NCBI RefSeq assembly: GCF_050908845.1
Contig: NZ_CP194171.1
Coordinates: 1,178,001 to 1,242,000 of the forward strand
Direction: 5' to 3'
Length of the DNA stretch: 64,000 bases
Origin: Marinobacterium_D sp050908845
Lineage (GTDB): Bacteria > Pseudomonadota > Gammaproteobacteria > Pseudomonadales > Balneatricaceae
The notes under the pieces are model-generated. The model was not told where the DNA came from. It did no database searches and worked only from the letters and a program-made list of their open reading frames with translations. Of the stretch, positions 41,023 to 49,330 are shown piece by piece. The position numbers and the translations under genes are program-made. Position 1 is the stretch's first letter. Every line of letters starts with the position of its first letter.

Positions 41023-41717
41023 AGCTCGCTCTCCAGCTCCACCTCGGGGTGGGCGTGTACCCAGGCGGCCAGCTCAAGGCGGGAATGCAGGTTAAGTTTG
41101 CGCAGCAGTGATTTGACGTAGACCTTGACCGTGCCGTCGCTGATGCCGAGCTCCCTGGCGATCAGCTTGTTGCTCATACCCGAGGCGATCAGCGACAGGG
41201 TCTGGCGCTCTCTGAGGGTGATTTCATCAAGGGTGCTGTCGGTCTGGAGCGGGGCTTCGGGTGCGCGCAGGCGCTGGGTCAGCATCACCAGAGCCTCGTC
41301 ATCCAGCGCGACCTTGCCTTCCAGAACGCCCTCGAGCCGCTGCAGAATCAGCTCCGCATCGGTCTCTTTTAACAGGTAGCCGTCGGCGCCGGACTGAATC
41401 GCCTGCAGCAGGTGATCACTGTCATCGGAGGCGGTGAGCATAACGATGCGCAGCTCCGGTGATCGACTTTTGAGCTGCTGCAGCAGCCAGAGACCGTCTT
41501 CACCCGGCATTTGCATGTCGAGCAGCGCCAGGTCCGGTTGCAGGCTGTCTATCTCATCCAGCAATGCGATGGCTGAACTGAAGTCGGCGATCACCTCGAA
41601 ACGGCCGCTTTCGTTCAGCAGCTCGGCCACGCCGCGGCGGAAGATGGGGTGATCGTCCACCAGCACCACGCGGGCGGTGGAGGACTCGGTCTGTTGCCAG
41701 GGGGCAGCGTTGCTCAT
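41019..41717 (-). CDS. NarL-type response regulator (LuxR-family DNA-binding domain)
   Basis: This 232-residue regulator has a receiver domain (VVLVDDHPIFRRGVAELL, phospho-acceptor Asp in LALLDMQMPGEDG) and a C-terminal LuxR-type helix-turn-helix. The latter, LTLRERQTLSLIASGMSNK and LIARELGISDGTVKVYVKSLLRKL, is very like that of E. coli NarL. It lies directly downstream of the sensor kinase gene and overlaps the double-PAS gene. NarL heptamer-like sites occur upstream of the kinase/tdm pair and of tmm, which suggests that it controls trimethylamine oxidation and N-oxide demethylation. That control is inference. Confidence 0.92.
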   Translation of the reverse strand: MSNAAPWQQTESSTARVVLVDDHPIFRRGVAELLNESGRFEVIADFSSAIALLDEIDSLQPDLALLDMQMPGEDGLWLLQQLKSRSPELRIVMLTASDDSDHLLQAIQSGADGYLLKETDAELILQRLEGVLEGKVALDDEALVMLTQRLRAPEAPLQTDSTLDEITLRERQTLSLIASGMSNKLIARELGISDGTVKVYVKSLLRKLNLHSRLELAAWVHAHPEVELESEL

Positions 41718-41746
41718 CGGGTCTCTCCAATATCAGATCGGCAGTA

Positions 41747-42925
41747 TCATTTCGGCAGTACCAGGTCTATGCGGGTACCCCCGCCGGGCCTCTCGCCAAT
41801 GGTCAGACGGGCACCGATACGCTCGGCCCGCTCCTGCATGATGCCGAGTCCGAAGCTGTCGCCACGGCGGCGCTCCGGGTTCAGTCCCTCGCCGTTATCA
41901 TCTATCCGAAGGTGCAGGCCTTTCTCTTCCAGTGGCAGTAGTTGAATACGCAGGTGGCTGGCGTGGGCGTGGCGGACCGCGTTGCTCAGCGCTTCCCGTA
42001 CGATCATCAGCAACTGGATCGCGCACTTTTCATCCGGTTCTCTTTGTGGGCAGCGGTCGTCCAGCTCAAACACCAGGGCAGAGCGCTGCTCGAACTCGCT
42101 GACAGCAGCGGCCAGCGCAGAGTGCAGCGAGCCGCCCTCCAGCGTCAGGCGTGAGCTGCTGATCAGGTCGCGCAGCATACGGTAGGCGTGGCGTGTCTGC
42201 TGGGATAGATCTGCGGCAATCGCCTGCAGGTCCGGCTGGTTGCAACGGCCGCAGCGGGCATCCAGACGGGATGCGCCCAGGCGCAGATAGCCCAGAACCT
42301 GGGCCAAAGAGTCGTGCAACTCGGCGGCGTGGTTGCGGCGCTCCCGGCTGAGCGCTTGGTCCAGGCGCTGACGGTGGGTTGTGTGAATCGACAGGCCCCG
42401 GCTCACTGCCCGGCCAATCAGTGCGAGCTCGGACGGGACCGACGCGGGCAGGTTGACAGGCCCTGCCAGCATCAGCCAGCCATCGGCGGGGGCGGCATCC
42501 AGCCGGGTGCAGTGTAAGACCTGGGTCGAGGCCGGCAGTGGCAGAGTCAGGGACCGGTTAGCTTTCAGGTCCTGCAGTACACCGCTCAACTGATAACGGA
42601 TAAAACTGTGGATGCCGGGGGCCGCCTGCTGTGAAGCATGCAGCTGCGCTTCTTCACCCTGTCGGCCGGTCGCGAGCAGGATGCTTGTCGATGCCATGTC
42701 CGGAAACTGGCTCAGGCTCCGCTCCAGCAGTGCCAGCAAGGGGGGGATCTCCGCGTCGAGCTTTTCGCAGCCGGCAATCTGCAGTGACAGTTCAGCGAAC
42801 CGGGCTGGGTCGCTGGTGGCAGTTGCCGGCCTGGACGTCCCAGCCGGCTGCACACGCAGAGCGTCCCTCAACCGGCCCAGCAAGCCTGCTGATGGGTGAT
42901 AAACCTCGTTACCTGGTCGTTCCAT
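41747..42925 (-). CDS. Cytoplasmic sensor histidine kinase, NarX/DesK-like (HisKA_3)
   Basis: I take the ATG at 42925 (392 residues); a TTG 51 bases upstream is possible. The C-terminal half has the HisKA_3 H-box (RRNHAAELHDSLAQVLGYLRLG) with its phospho-acceptor His, the N-box IVREALSNAVRHAHAS, and G-boxes DDNGEGL and SFGLGIMQERAERIG. The N-terminal half looks like a GAF-type sensor. There is no transmembrane segment, so this is a soluble sensor. A CGRC (CxxC) motif lies just after the H-box region, inviting a metal or redox role. The regulator gene is 29 bases downstream. Confidence 0.88.
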   Translation of the reverse strand: MERPGNEVYHPSAGLLGRLRDALRVQPAGTSRPATATSDPARFAELSLQIAGCEKLDAEIPPLLALLERSLSQFPDMASTSILLATGRQGEEAQLHASQQAAPGIHSFIRYQLSGVLQDLKANRSLTLPLPASTQVLHCTRLDAAPADGWLMLAGPVNLPASVPSELALIGRAVSRGLSIHTTHRQRLDQALSRERRNHAAELHDSLAQVLGYLRLGASRLDARCGRCNQPDLQAIAADLSQQTRHAYRMLRDLISSSRLTLEGGSLHSALAAAVSEFEQRSALVFELDDRCPQREPDEKCAIQLLMIVREALSNAVRHAHASHLRIQLLPLEEKGLHLRIDDNGEGLNPERRRGDSFGLGIMQERAERIGARLTIGERPGGGTRIDLVLPK

Positions 42926-42986
42926 AGGGGCAGTGTCTCGATTAGCTTTGCCAGGATGCAGCAGCAAACATGCCAATCCGGTCGCT

Positions 42987-43002
42987 TACCCCCAAAGGGG
43001 TA
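42987..43002. promoter_or_regulatory. NarL-like 7-2-7 palindrome between the kinase operon and tdm
   Basis: TACCCCC-AA-AGGGGTA has the spacing and half-site form known for NarL/NarP binding sites (heptamers in inverted orientation two bases apart). It lies 62 bases upstream of the sensor-kinase ATG and 187 bases upstream of the tdm ATG, so it could serve both divergent promoters. Confidence 0.6.
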
Positions 43003-43188
43003 ACTCCAGAGGCGCATTGAACGCACATCTATTGTAAGTAAAGATTTTTTCCTAACAGTGATTGGTTTTTCGAGGTTTTCGGGCCTTCTCCGGCTGCACC
43101 AGTCTGATTCGCTTAGAGCTGGAGTGCACCTGGATGAGGCCCGACTTGAAACCGGTCCAAACTCTTTCGAATAGAAGAGGGACAGGGC

Positions 43189-45525
43189 ATGACCGCTTTG
43201 CAAACAGCGCCCTCCGGCTGGGGCCGGTTGAGCCAGGTTCGCCAGTTACGGGTAGCGGCGCAGGATGGCCTGCGCCTGCGGCTTAATGCAGGTGAAAAAC
43301 TCAATATCGCCAGTACAGATGGACAACAGTGCTGCGAGCTGATCGGGCTGGATGGTTTCAGCCAGCAATACCTCGCGCAGGCGCTGGGGGCGGATGCACA
43401 GCCAGCCGTGCTGTTTCAGGCTCAACTGGATCAGCAACGCCCCAGTGCTGAGAGGCTGAAAGCGCTGCTGATGCAGAGCGGTGTCGAGGATTGCGCACAG
43501 ACAAGTGGCTTTGCTCTGGCCGCCGATAGGCTGCCACTGGAGTTGGCACTGCCGGAAAGCAGCGCAGCGCTGGAGTTGATCGTGCTGGCGCCGGGGCTGG
43601 ATATGGCCGTGGATCAGCAAACAGCACCAGGTGAGCTGGCGCTGGTGCATCACTATCGCACCGCCTCTGTTGATCTGCTGCCGACGCCGTACACCGGTGA
43701 CAGCAGGACGGTGGCGCCGATCCGCGAGGTGCACGTACCGCACTCCAGTGCCCGCGCCTACGAGGTCAAAGCCGGGGAGTGGATACAGGTCAGTGATATA
43801 GCGGGCAAGCAGTGTTCCGACTTTATCGCCTTTGATCTGGAGGCCCTGAAAAACGGTGAAGAGGTCACCCTGGACTCCACCGCCACCCGCACCCTGGCCG
43901 GTGTTTCGCTGCCGCAGCCGGGGCTTTATTCCCGTTTTGCCGACCAGCGGATGCAGACCATGCTGGAGCTGGTGCAGGACAGCGTGGGGCGCCACGACAG
44001 TTTCCTGCTCGCCTGTACACCCAAGTACTACGAGGATGCCGGCTATTTCGGCCATATCAGCTGCACCGCCAACTTCAACCTGGCGCTCAAGCCTTACGGC
44101 ATCAAGCCGCGCTCTGGCTGGCCGGCGATCAACTACTTCTTCAACACCTCCGCAGAGCCCTGTGGACATATAGGTATGGATGAGCCCTGGTCGCGTCCCG
44201 GCGATTACGTGCTGATGCGGGCGAGCCGCGATCTGCTCTGCGTGTCATCAGCCTGCCCGGACGATATCGACCCGGCCAACGGCTGGTGCCCCACCGATAT
44301 CCAGGTGCGGATCTATGCCGCCGACGAGGAGTTTCCCCGTGCCATCGCCTACCGCAATCAACCCGAGGAGCCTGCCCGCATGACGCAGCAAACCGCCTTT
44401 CACAGCCGCACCTCCGCGCTGACAAGCCACTTCAGTGAATACCGCGGCTACTGGATGCCCACCGAGTTTGATGGCTGGGGCGCGAGGGCTGAATACCTGG
44501 CCTGCCGTGAAAAAGTCGCGGTGATGGATCTGTCGCCGCTGCGCAAGTTCGAGGTTACCGGCCCCGATGCCGAAGCGCTGATGCAAAAGGCGCTGACCCG
44601 CAATGTGCGCCGGCTGGCAGTGGGTGCAGTGGTCTACTCCGCGATCTGCCATGAAACCGGCGGCATGATCGATGACGGTACCCTGTTCCGCATGGACGAT
44701 CAGGCGTTCCGCTGGATCTGCGGTGATCCCTACACCGGCACCTGGCTGCGCGAGCTGGCCGAGCGCGAAGGCTTCCGCGCGAGGATCCAGGAATCCACCG
44801 ATCAGCTGCACAACCTGGCGCTGCAGGGGCCGCTCAGCCGCCAGTTGCTCAGTGAGCTGGTGTGGACGCCGGAAACCCGCACTCCGGTCAGCGAACTGGC
44901 CTGGTTCCACTTCACCGTTGGTCGTCTTGGCGGGCCACAGGGAACGCCGGTGATGGTGTCCCGTACCGGTTACACCGGCGAGCTGGGCTTTGAGATCTGG
45001 TGTCACCCGAGCGATGGCGAAACCCTCTGGGACGCGATCTGGGAGAAGGGCCAACCGCTGGGACTGGCGCCGCTGGGCTTCGACGCCCTGGATATGCTGC
45101 GCATCGAGGCGGGGCTGATCTTCGCCGGCTACGAGTTCTGCCCCGAGACAGATCCGTACGCCGCGGGTATCGGCTTTACCGTGCCGCTGAAAACCAAGGA
45201 GGAGGACTTCATCGGTCGTGCCGCGCTGGAGCGGGTGCCGGCGGCAAACCGGGAAAAGCTGATGGGACTGGTGCTGGATACGGAAGACGCCATCGCCCAC
45301 GGCGATCAGATCTTTAACGGCCGCTTTCCGGTGGGTGTCGTCACCAGTGCGATCCGCTCACCGCTGATCGGTAAAACCATAGCGCTGGTGCGTTTGCAGC
45401 CGGACTTTGCAATGCCGGGTACAAAACTGGAGGTCGGCCAGCTGGACGGTCACCAGAAGCGCCTTGGCGGCGAGGTGGTCAGCCTGCCGTTCCATGATCC
45501 GGAGCGGATCAAGGTACGTAGTTGA
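43189..45525 (+). CDS. tdm: Trimethylamine N-oxide demethylase Tdm (DUF1989 + folate-binding GcvT-like domain)
   Basis: This 778-residue fusion has an N-terminal DUF1989 half (residues about 1-390) with Cys-containing segments such as IAGKQCSDFIAFDL, the HISCTANFNLAL stretch and NGWCPTDIQVRIY. These are candidate zinc ligands. The C-terminal half (about 400-775) is a GcvT/aminomethyltransferase-like tetrahydrofolate-binding domain with YRGYWMPTEFDGWGARAEYLACREKVAVMDLSP and SRTGYTGELGFEIWC. This is the architecture of Tdm from methylotrophs. Tdm splits the N-oxide into dimethylamine and formaldehyde, with the folate domain capturing the one-carbon unit. It lies opposite the NarXL-like operon. 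Confidence 0.88.
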   Translation: MTALQTAPSGWGRLSQVRQLRVAAQDGLRLRLNAGEKLNIASTDGQQCCELIGLDGFSQQYLAQALGADAQPAVLFQAQLDQQRPSAERLKALLMQSGVEDCAQTSGFALAADRLPLELALPESSAALELIVLAPGLDMAVDQQTAPGELALVHHYRTASVDLLPTPYTGDSRTVAPIREVHVPHSSARAYEVKAGEWIQVSDIAGKQCSDFIAFDLEALKNGEEVTLDSTATRTLAGVSLPQPGLYSRFADQRMQTMLELVQDSVGRHDSFLLACTPKYYEDAGYFGHISCTANFNLALKPYGIKPRSGWPAINYFFNTSAEPCGHIGMDEPWSRPGDYVLMRASRDLLCVSSACPDDIDPANGWCPTDIQVRIYAADEEFPRAIAYRNQPEEPARMTQQTAFHSRTSALTSHFSEYRGYWMPTEFDGWGARAEYLACREKVAVMDLSPLRKFEVTGPDAEALMQKALTRNVRRLAVGAVVYSAICHETGGMIDDGTLFRMDDQAFRWICGDPYTGTWLRELAEREGFRARIQESTDQLHNLALQGPLSRQLLSELVWTPETRTPVSELAWFHFTVGRLGGPQGTPVMVSRTGYTGELGFEIWCHPSDGETLWDAIWEKGQPLGLAPLGFDALDMLRIEAGLIFAGYEFCPETDPYAAGIGFTVPLKTKEEDFIGRAALERVPAANREKLMGLVLDTEDAIAHGDQIFNGRFPVGVVTSAIRSPLIGKTIALVRLQPDFAMPGTKLEVGQLDGHQKRLGGEVVSLPFHDPERIKVRS

Positions 45526-45619
45526 TTTAAGCCTGACGTATTAATGAGAAGGGCTCGATTAACTCGTAATCTGCTGAGCGCACCAGCGTATCCCCGTCAG
45601 TGCAGCCGAGCATCGCAGG

Positions 45620-45697
45620 CTGAAAGAGGAATAAGGGAAGGGCCGTCTGAGGCGAAGCCGACTGTTTTTGGAAAGAAAGCCCTTCCCGCTCTTTCAG
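45620..45697. repeat. Nested inverted repeat (large hairpin) downstream of tdm
   Basis: The outer arms CTGAAAGAG (45620-45628) and CTCTTTCAG (45689-45697) are perfect, as are the inner arms GGGAAGGGC (45635-45643) and GCCCTTCCC (45679-45687). The two stems stack with a small offset, and the apical loop of about 35 bases carries GTCTGAGGCGAAGCCGAC, itself foldable. It could be a bidirectional terminator, a small structured RNA or a mobile-repeat remnant. Confidence 0.7.
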
Positions 45698-45757
45698 ACG
45701 AGAAGCGCAGGGAAGTTGGCATAGCCGACCCAGCCTCAGGGGCGGTTTGGGATTGCT

Positions 45758-45796
45758 AAGGGACTTAATTAGTAACGAAAGCCGCACAAGTCCCTT
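45758..45796. repeat. Second inverted repeat in the convergent spacer
   Basis: AAGGGACTT (45758-45766) and AAGTCCCTT (45788-45796) form a perfect 9-bp stem with a 21-base loop. It lies about 60 bases from the nested hairpin and may belong to the same structured element. Confidence 0.6.
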
Positions 45797-45867
45797 GGCT
45801 CGCCAGCAGGCGAAACCTGCCTTGAAAATAATGAAGATGTTCGTCCTGCCGGGGGAGGCTGTTATTA

Positions 45868-46866
45868 CTATGCTCGTCTTGCAAGCGTCTGCGAAGGTAA
45901 CTCCCCGAACAGGCGCTTGTAGTCGGTGGCAAACTGGCTCAGATGGTAAAAACCATAGTGGGCGGCCGCATCGGATACGGATTCGGTGGCGCCATCGCTC
46001 AGGCGGCGCCTGACCTGGTTCAGCCGGTTGGTGCGCAGGTAAAGCTTCGGATTGATCCCCAGAATACTCTCGAAACTGTACTGCAGGGTACGCCGGCTGA
46101 CGCAGGCGATTTCGCAAAGCTCCGTCAGTGTGACCGGCTGGCTGCCGGTGTCACGTACGTGTTCACGCACCCGCTCCACCACCGCCTTGCGATGGGCATG
46201 GCTCGGCGTCAGCCGGTCGTTGATGCTGGCGTCCTGAAGTACGTTCAGCAGCGCCTGCATCACCAGATCTTCATGGATATGGCGCTCAATACTGCCGGCG
46301 CTAACCGAGATCACCCGGTTGATCACTGAGCCCATTTCATCGATCCGGCGTGGATCCACCTGAATCCTCGGGTTGGCGCCAAACTTCGGCAGTTGTATCG
46401 CTATTCCCTGGGCCTCGGCATGCTGCAGCAGCGACTGTTCATGCACGGCGATACTGAGAATATTGGAGTTGTCAGGGGTCATCAGCTCGAACGCATCCTT
46501 GCCGCGACGCCAGAGAAGATCAGCACTCTCCGGCGCTTCGCCATTGATACGAAACCCCTCCCTTACCACCGGAATACCGACCCAGATCGCGTCCTGCCAG
46601 ACCTCACAGCTCTGCCGCAGGGTCTTGCTGGTGTGTTCGCGAAACACCTGCAGGGCACCGATCCGGCACTCCTCGATGGAACCGTGAAAGGCGCCGGCGC
46701 TGACCTGGTCATATTCCTGCTGCCAGTCGCTGATGCCATCCGCCTGCTCGTTCAGATCATCGGAGAAAACGCTGCACCTGAGCGGTGCAGCCTGGCCGGT
46801 TATTGGGCGGTCAGCGCGCTTTCCTTCGTCGTGCTGGCCCTGCTCTGTGAATAGAAATCTGGTCAT
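45868..46866 (-). CDS. AraC-family transcriptional regulator (EutR-like)
   Basis: This 332-residue regulator has a C-terminal double helix-turn-helix of the AraC type (TLTELCEIACVSRRTLQYSFESILGINPKLYL, then YGFYHLSQFATDYKRLFGELPSQTL). Its N-terminal part resembles the effector domain of EutR-like regulators. It is divergent from the amino-alcohol kinase gene across a 137-base spacer and is therefore the probable activator of the kinase/phospho-lyase/SDR operon. The inducer could be an amino alcohol, by analogy with EutR responding to ethanolamine; that is inference. Confidence 0.88.
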   Translation of the reverse strand: MTRFLFTEQGQHDEGKRADRPITGQAAPLRCSVFSDDLNEQADGISDWQQEYDQVSAGAFHGSIEECRIGALQVFREHTSKTLRQSCEVWQDAIWVGIPVVREGFRINGEAPESADLLWRRGKDAFELMTPDNSNILSIAVHEQSLLQHAEAQGIAIQLPKFGANPRIQVDPRRIDEMGSVINRVISVSAGSIERHIHEDLVMQALLNVLQDASINDRLTPSHAHRKAVVERVREHVRDTGSQPVTLTELCEIACVSRRTLQYSFESILGINPKLYLRTNRLNQVRRRLSDGATESVSDAAAHYGFYHLSQFATDYKRLFGELPSQTLARRA

Positions 46867-47003
46867 ATCACGCTGCTGATTCTTTGCCGGTTTTCGATAA
46901 CCTAGGCCTGTGCGCCTGCTTTAGGCTGAACTGAAGCAATAACCGTTCCCGGCCGTCGCCGGGCGTTCAGTAAAGGTGAGAAGTCGCAGGAGTCAGAAGT
47001 TCG

Positions 47004-47990
47004 ATGATCTATACCGATGCGTTGATCGAGGCGATCCGGCAGCGGCTGGAGGAGTCTCTCGCCAACTGGCGTCTGCCGCCCGGTTCCAGTGTGAAGCCGC
47101 TGACCGTTTCCGAGAACATCACCTACCTGGCGCAGTCCGCCGATAACAGTCAGCGCCTGATTCTGCGTCTGCATCGCCCCAACTACCATCAGCCGGGCGA
47201 GATCGAATCGGAGCTGGCGTGGATTGAGGCACTGCGTGCATCCAACGCCGTGGATACACCGGCCATAGTCGAGGGGGAAGCGGGGCGGGTCTGCTCGGTG
47301 CAGGTCGATGGCCAGTCTTACGCCGTGGTGGGCTTCGACTTTGTCCCGGGCAGGGAGCCGAACGTGGGTGAGGACCTGCCGCGCTGGTTCGAGCAGTTGG
47401 GCGCTGTCACTGCGACGCTGCACCAGCACAGTCGCCAATGGCCAAGACCCGAGGGCTTTGTGCGCAAAGAGTGGAATCTGCACACCATGCTCTCTGCCGA
47501 CGCACACTGGGGCGACTGGCGCAGCGCGGAGGGGCTCGATGGAGAAAGTGAAGGCTTGATCGCCACTGCCATCGATAAAATCGCCGAACGTATCACCGCC
47601 TACGGTGACGGAGCTGAGCGTTTTGGCCTGGTGCACGCGGATCTGCGCCTGGCTAACCTGCTGGTTGAGGGGGAGCGCCTGTCGGTGATCGATTTCGATG
47701 ACTGCGGCATCAGCTGGTTTGCCTACGATTTTGCCGCCGCCATCAGTTTCTACGAGCTGGATCCCTCGATACCGGAACTACAACAGGCCTGGGTGAAGGG
47801 CTACCGCTCCAAAGCTGATTTCTCGGCAGAGGATGAGACGATGCTCTCCACCTTCATCATGATCCGCCGGATCATGCTCACCGCCTGGCTGGCGCAGCAT
47901 TCGGAAAGCGGTACCTACGCAGAGTTTGGCGAGGGGTACACCGCGGGCACCGCAACTCTTGCACGCCGCTACCTGGAGGGCGAGCTGTGA
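47004..47990 (+). CDS. Aminoglycoside-phosphotransferase-fold kinase, probably of an amino alcohol or hydroxyamino acid
   Basis: This 328-residue APH-type kinase has the ATP-binding N-lobe, the catalytic loop VHADLRLANLL and the metal-binding IDFDDCGISWFAYDFA. It is like bacterial relatives of hydroxylysine kinase, homoserine kinase ThrB-like and choline/ethanolamine kinases. The decisive context is the next gene, a class III PLP enzyme of the phospho-lyase type, whose stop/start overlap (GTGA) shows coupled translation. Together they suggest phosphorylation of an amino alcohol followed by beta-elimination of phosphate and ammonia. The substrate is not known. Confidence 0.85.
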   Translation: MIYTDALIEAIRQRLEESLANWRLPPGSSVKPLTVSENITYLAQSADNSQRLILRLHRPNYHQPGEIESELAWIEALRASNAVDTPAIVEGEAGRVCSVQVDGQSYAVVGFDFVPGREPNVGEDLPRWFEQLGAVTATLHQHSRQWPRPEGFVRKEWNLHTMLSADAHWGDWRSAEGLDGESEGLIATAIDKIAERITAYGDGAERFGLVHADLRLANLLVEGERLSVIDFDDCGISWFAYDFAAAISFYELDPSIPELQQAWVKGYRSKADFSAEDETMLSTFIMIRRIMLTAWLAQHSESGTYAEFGEGYTAGTATLARRYLEGEL

Positions 47991-49330
47991 AGAACGAGAC
48001 CCGCTCCATTCTTGATCAGAACGCCTTCGATTTTGACCGCGCCGGCAGCGATGGTCCGATGAGCTCGTTGATTCGCCAGCGTCGTGATCTGGTGGGGCCC
48101 ACCTCCATGCTGTTCTATGACGAGCCGATCCAGATGGTGGAGGGTAAGGGCGTCTGGCTGTTCGATGCCGGGGGCAGGCGCTATCTGGATGCCTACAATA
48201 ATGTGCCGGTGCTGGGGCACTGCCACCCGCGGGTGATCGATGCGGTGGCGCGGCAGATCTCCAGGCTCAATGTGCACACGCGCTACCTGGATGAGGCGCT
48301 GCACCGCTACGCCGAACAGCTGCTGGCCACTCTGCCGCTGGAGAACGGGCGGCTGGTAATGACCTGTACGGGCAGCGAGGCCAACGATCTGGCGCTGCGG
48401 CTGGCGCGGCTGCATACCGGGCACCAGGGCATCATCGTCTCCGCAGCCGCCTATCACGGTAACACGGCAGCGGTGACCGAGGTGTCGCCCTCCTCGCTGA
48501 AGCAGGGCGGAGTACCCGACTATGTCGCCTGCATCGATCTGGAACCGCTCAATGTAGAGGCTGTGGATGCGGCGGCATTTCTCGACCAGCAGGTGGAAGC
48601 CGCACTCGAAAAGCTTGAATCGCGTGGCTTCGGCTGCGCCGCGCTGCTGATCGATTCGATTTTCTCCAGTGATGGCGTCTACGCCGATCCGGCCGGCGCC
48701 CTGGCGCCTGCCGTTGCGCGGGTTAAACACGCCGGCGGTCTGCTGATCGCCGATGAGGTGCAGCCCGGTTTTGGCCGTACCGGTTCCGAGTTATGGGGCT
48801 TTGCCCGTCATGGTCTGATCCCGGATATCGTCACCTTCGGCAAGCCGATGGGGAACGGCTACCCGGTGGCGGGACTCGCGGCGCCGGATGCACTGCTGGC
48901 GGAGCTCTCGGCACAGACTGGCTATTTCAACACCTTCGGTGGCTCCTCGGTGGCGGTGGCGGCCGCGCAGGCGGTGCTGGATACGCTGGCCGAAGAACAG
49001 CTGCAGGCCAACGCGCTCAGCACCGGTAATGAACTGCTGGCGGGGCTGCGCTCACTCTGCGATGAGTTTCCACAGTTGGCGCGGGTACGCGGTGCCGGCC
49101 TGTTTATCGGTGTGGATATCGTTGCGCCAGAGGGGCAGCCGGACCCACTGACCTGCAGCCGCATTATCAACGCCCTGCGTCACCGCGGGGTACTGATCGG
49201 CGCCGCAGGACTCTACGGCAATGTGCTGAAAATTCGCCCGCCGCTCTGTTTTAAACCCGAACATCTTGACCTGTTGCTGGAGCAGCTCCGCCAGGTACTT
49301 GTTAACGATTTAACAGGAGATAAAGCATGA
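47987..49330 (+). CDS. Class III PLP enzyme of the phospho-lyase type (AGXT2L-like)
   Basis: This 447-residue protein starts with GTG. It has the class III fold with the PLP lysine in IVTFGKPMGNGYPVAG and the aspartate in ADEVQPGFGRTG. The pattern SLIRQRRDLVGPTSMLFYD, YNNVPVLGHCHP, SGSEANDLALRLARLHTGHQG-like and YFNTFGGSSVAVAAAQAVLD resembles the ethanolamine-phosphate and phosphohydroxylysine phospho-lyases more than true aminotransferases. It would convert an O-phospho amino alcohol to an aldehyde, phosphate and ammonia. Transaminase activity remains the alternative. It overlaps both neighbours by four bases. Confidence 0.84.
   Translation: MKNETRSILDQNAFDFDRAGSDGPMSSLIRQRRDLVGPTSMLFYDEPIQMVEGKGVWLFDAGGRRYLDAYNNVPVLGHCHPRVIDAVARQISRLNVHTRYLDEALHRYAEQLLATLPLENGRLVMTCTGSEANDLALRLARLHTGHQGIIVSAAAYHGNTAAVTEVSPSSLKQGGVPDYVACIDLEPLNVEAVDAAAFLDQQVEAALEKLESRGFGCAALLIDSIFSSDGVYADPAGALAPAVARVKHAGGLLIADEVQPGFGRTGSELWGFARHGLIPDIVTFGKPMGNGYPVAGLAAPDALLAELSAQTGYFNTFGGSSVAVAAAQAVLDTLAEEQLQANALSTGNELLAGLRSLCDEFPQLARVRGAGLFIGVDIVAPEGQPDPLTCSRIINALRHRGVLIGAAGLYGNVLKIRPPLCFKPEHLDLLLEQLRQVLVNDLTGDKA

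Larger units (their letters stand above)
45526..45867. other. Convergent spacer rich in palindromes
   Basis: These 342 bases lie between the 3' ends of tdm and the AraC regulator gene. They contain a nested inverted repeat at 45620-45697 and another at 45758-45796. No credible protein gene is seen. The structures are larger than a simple terminator. Confidence 0.6.
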
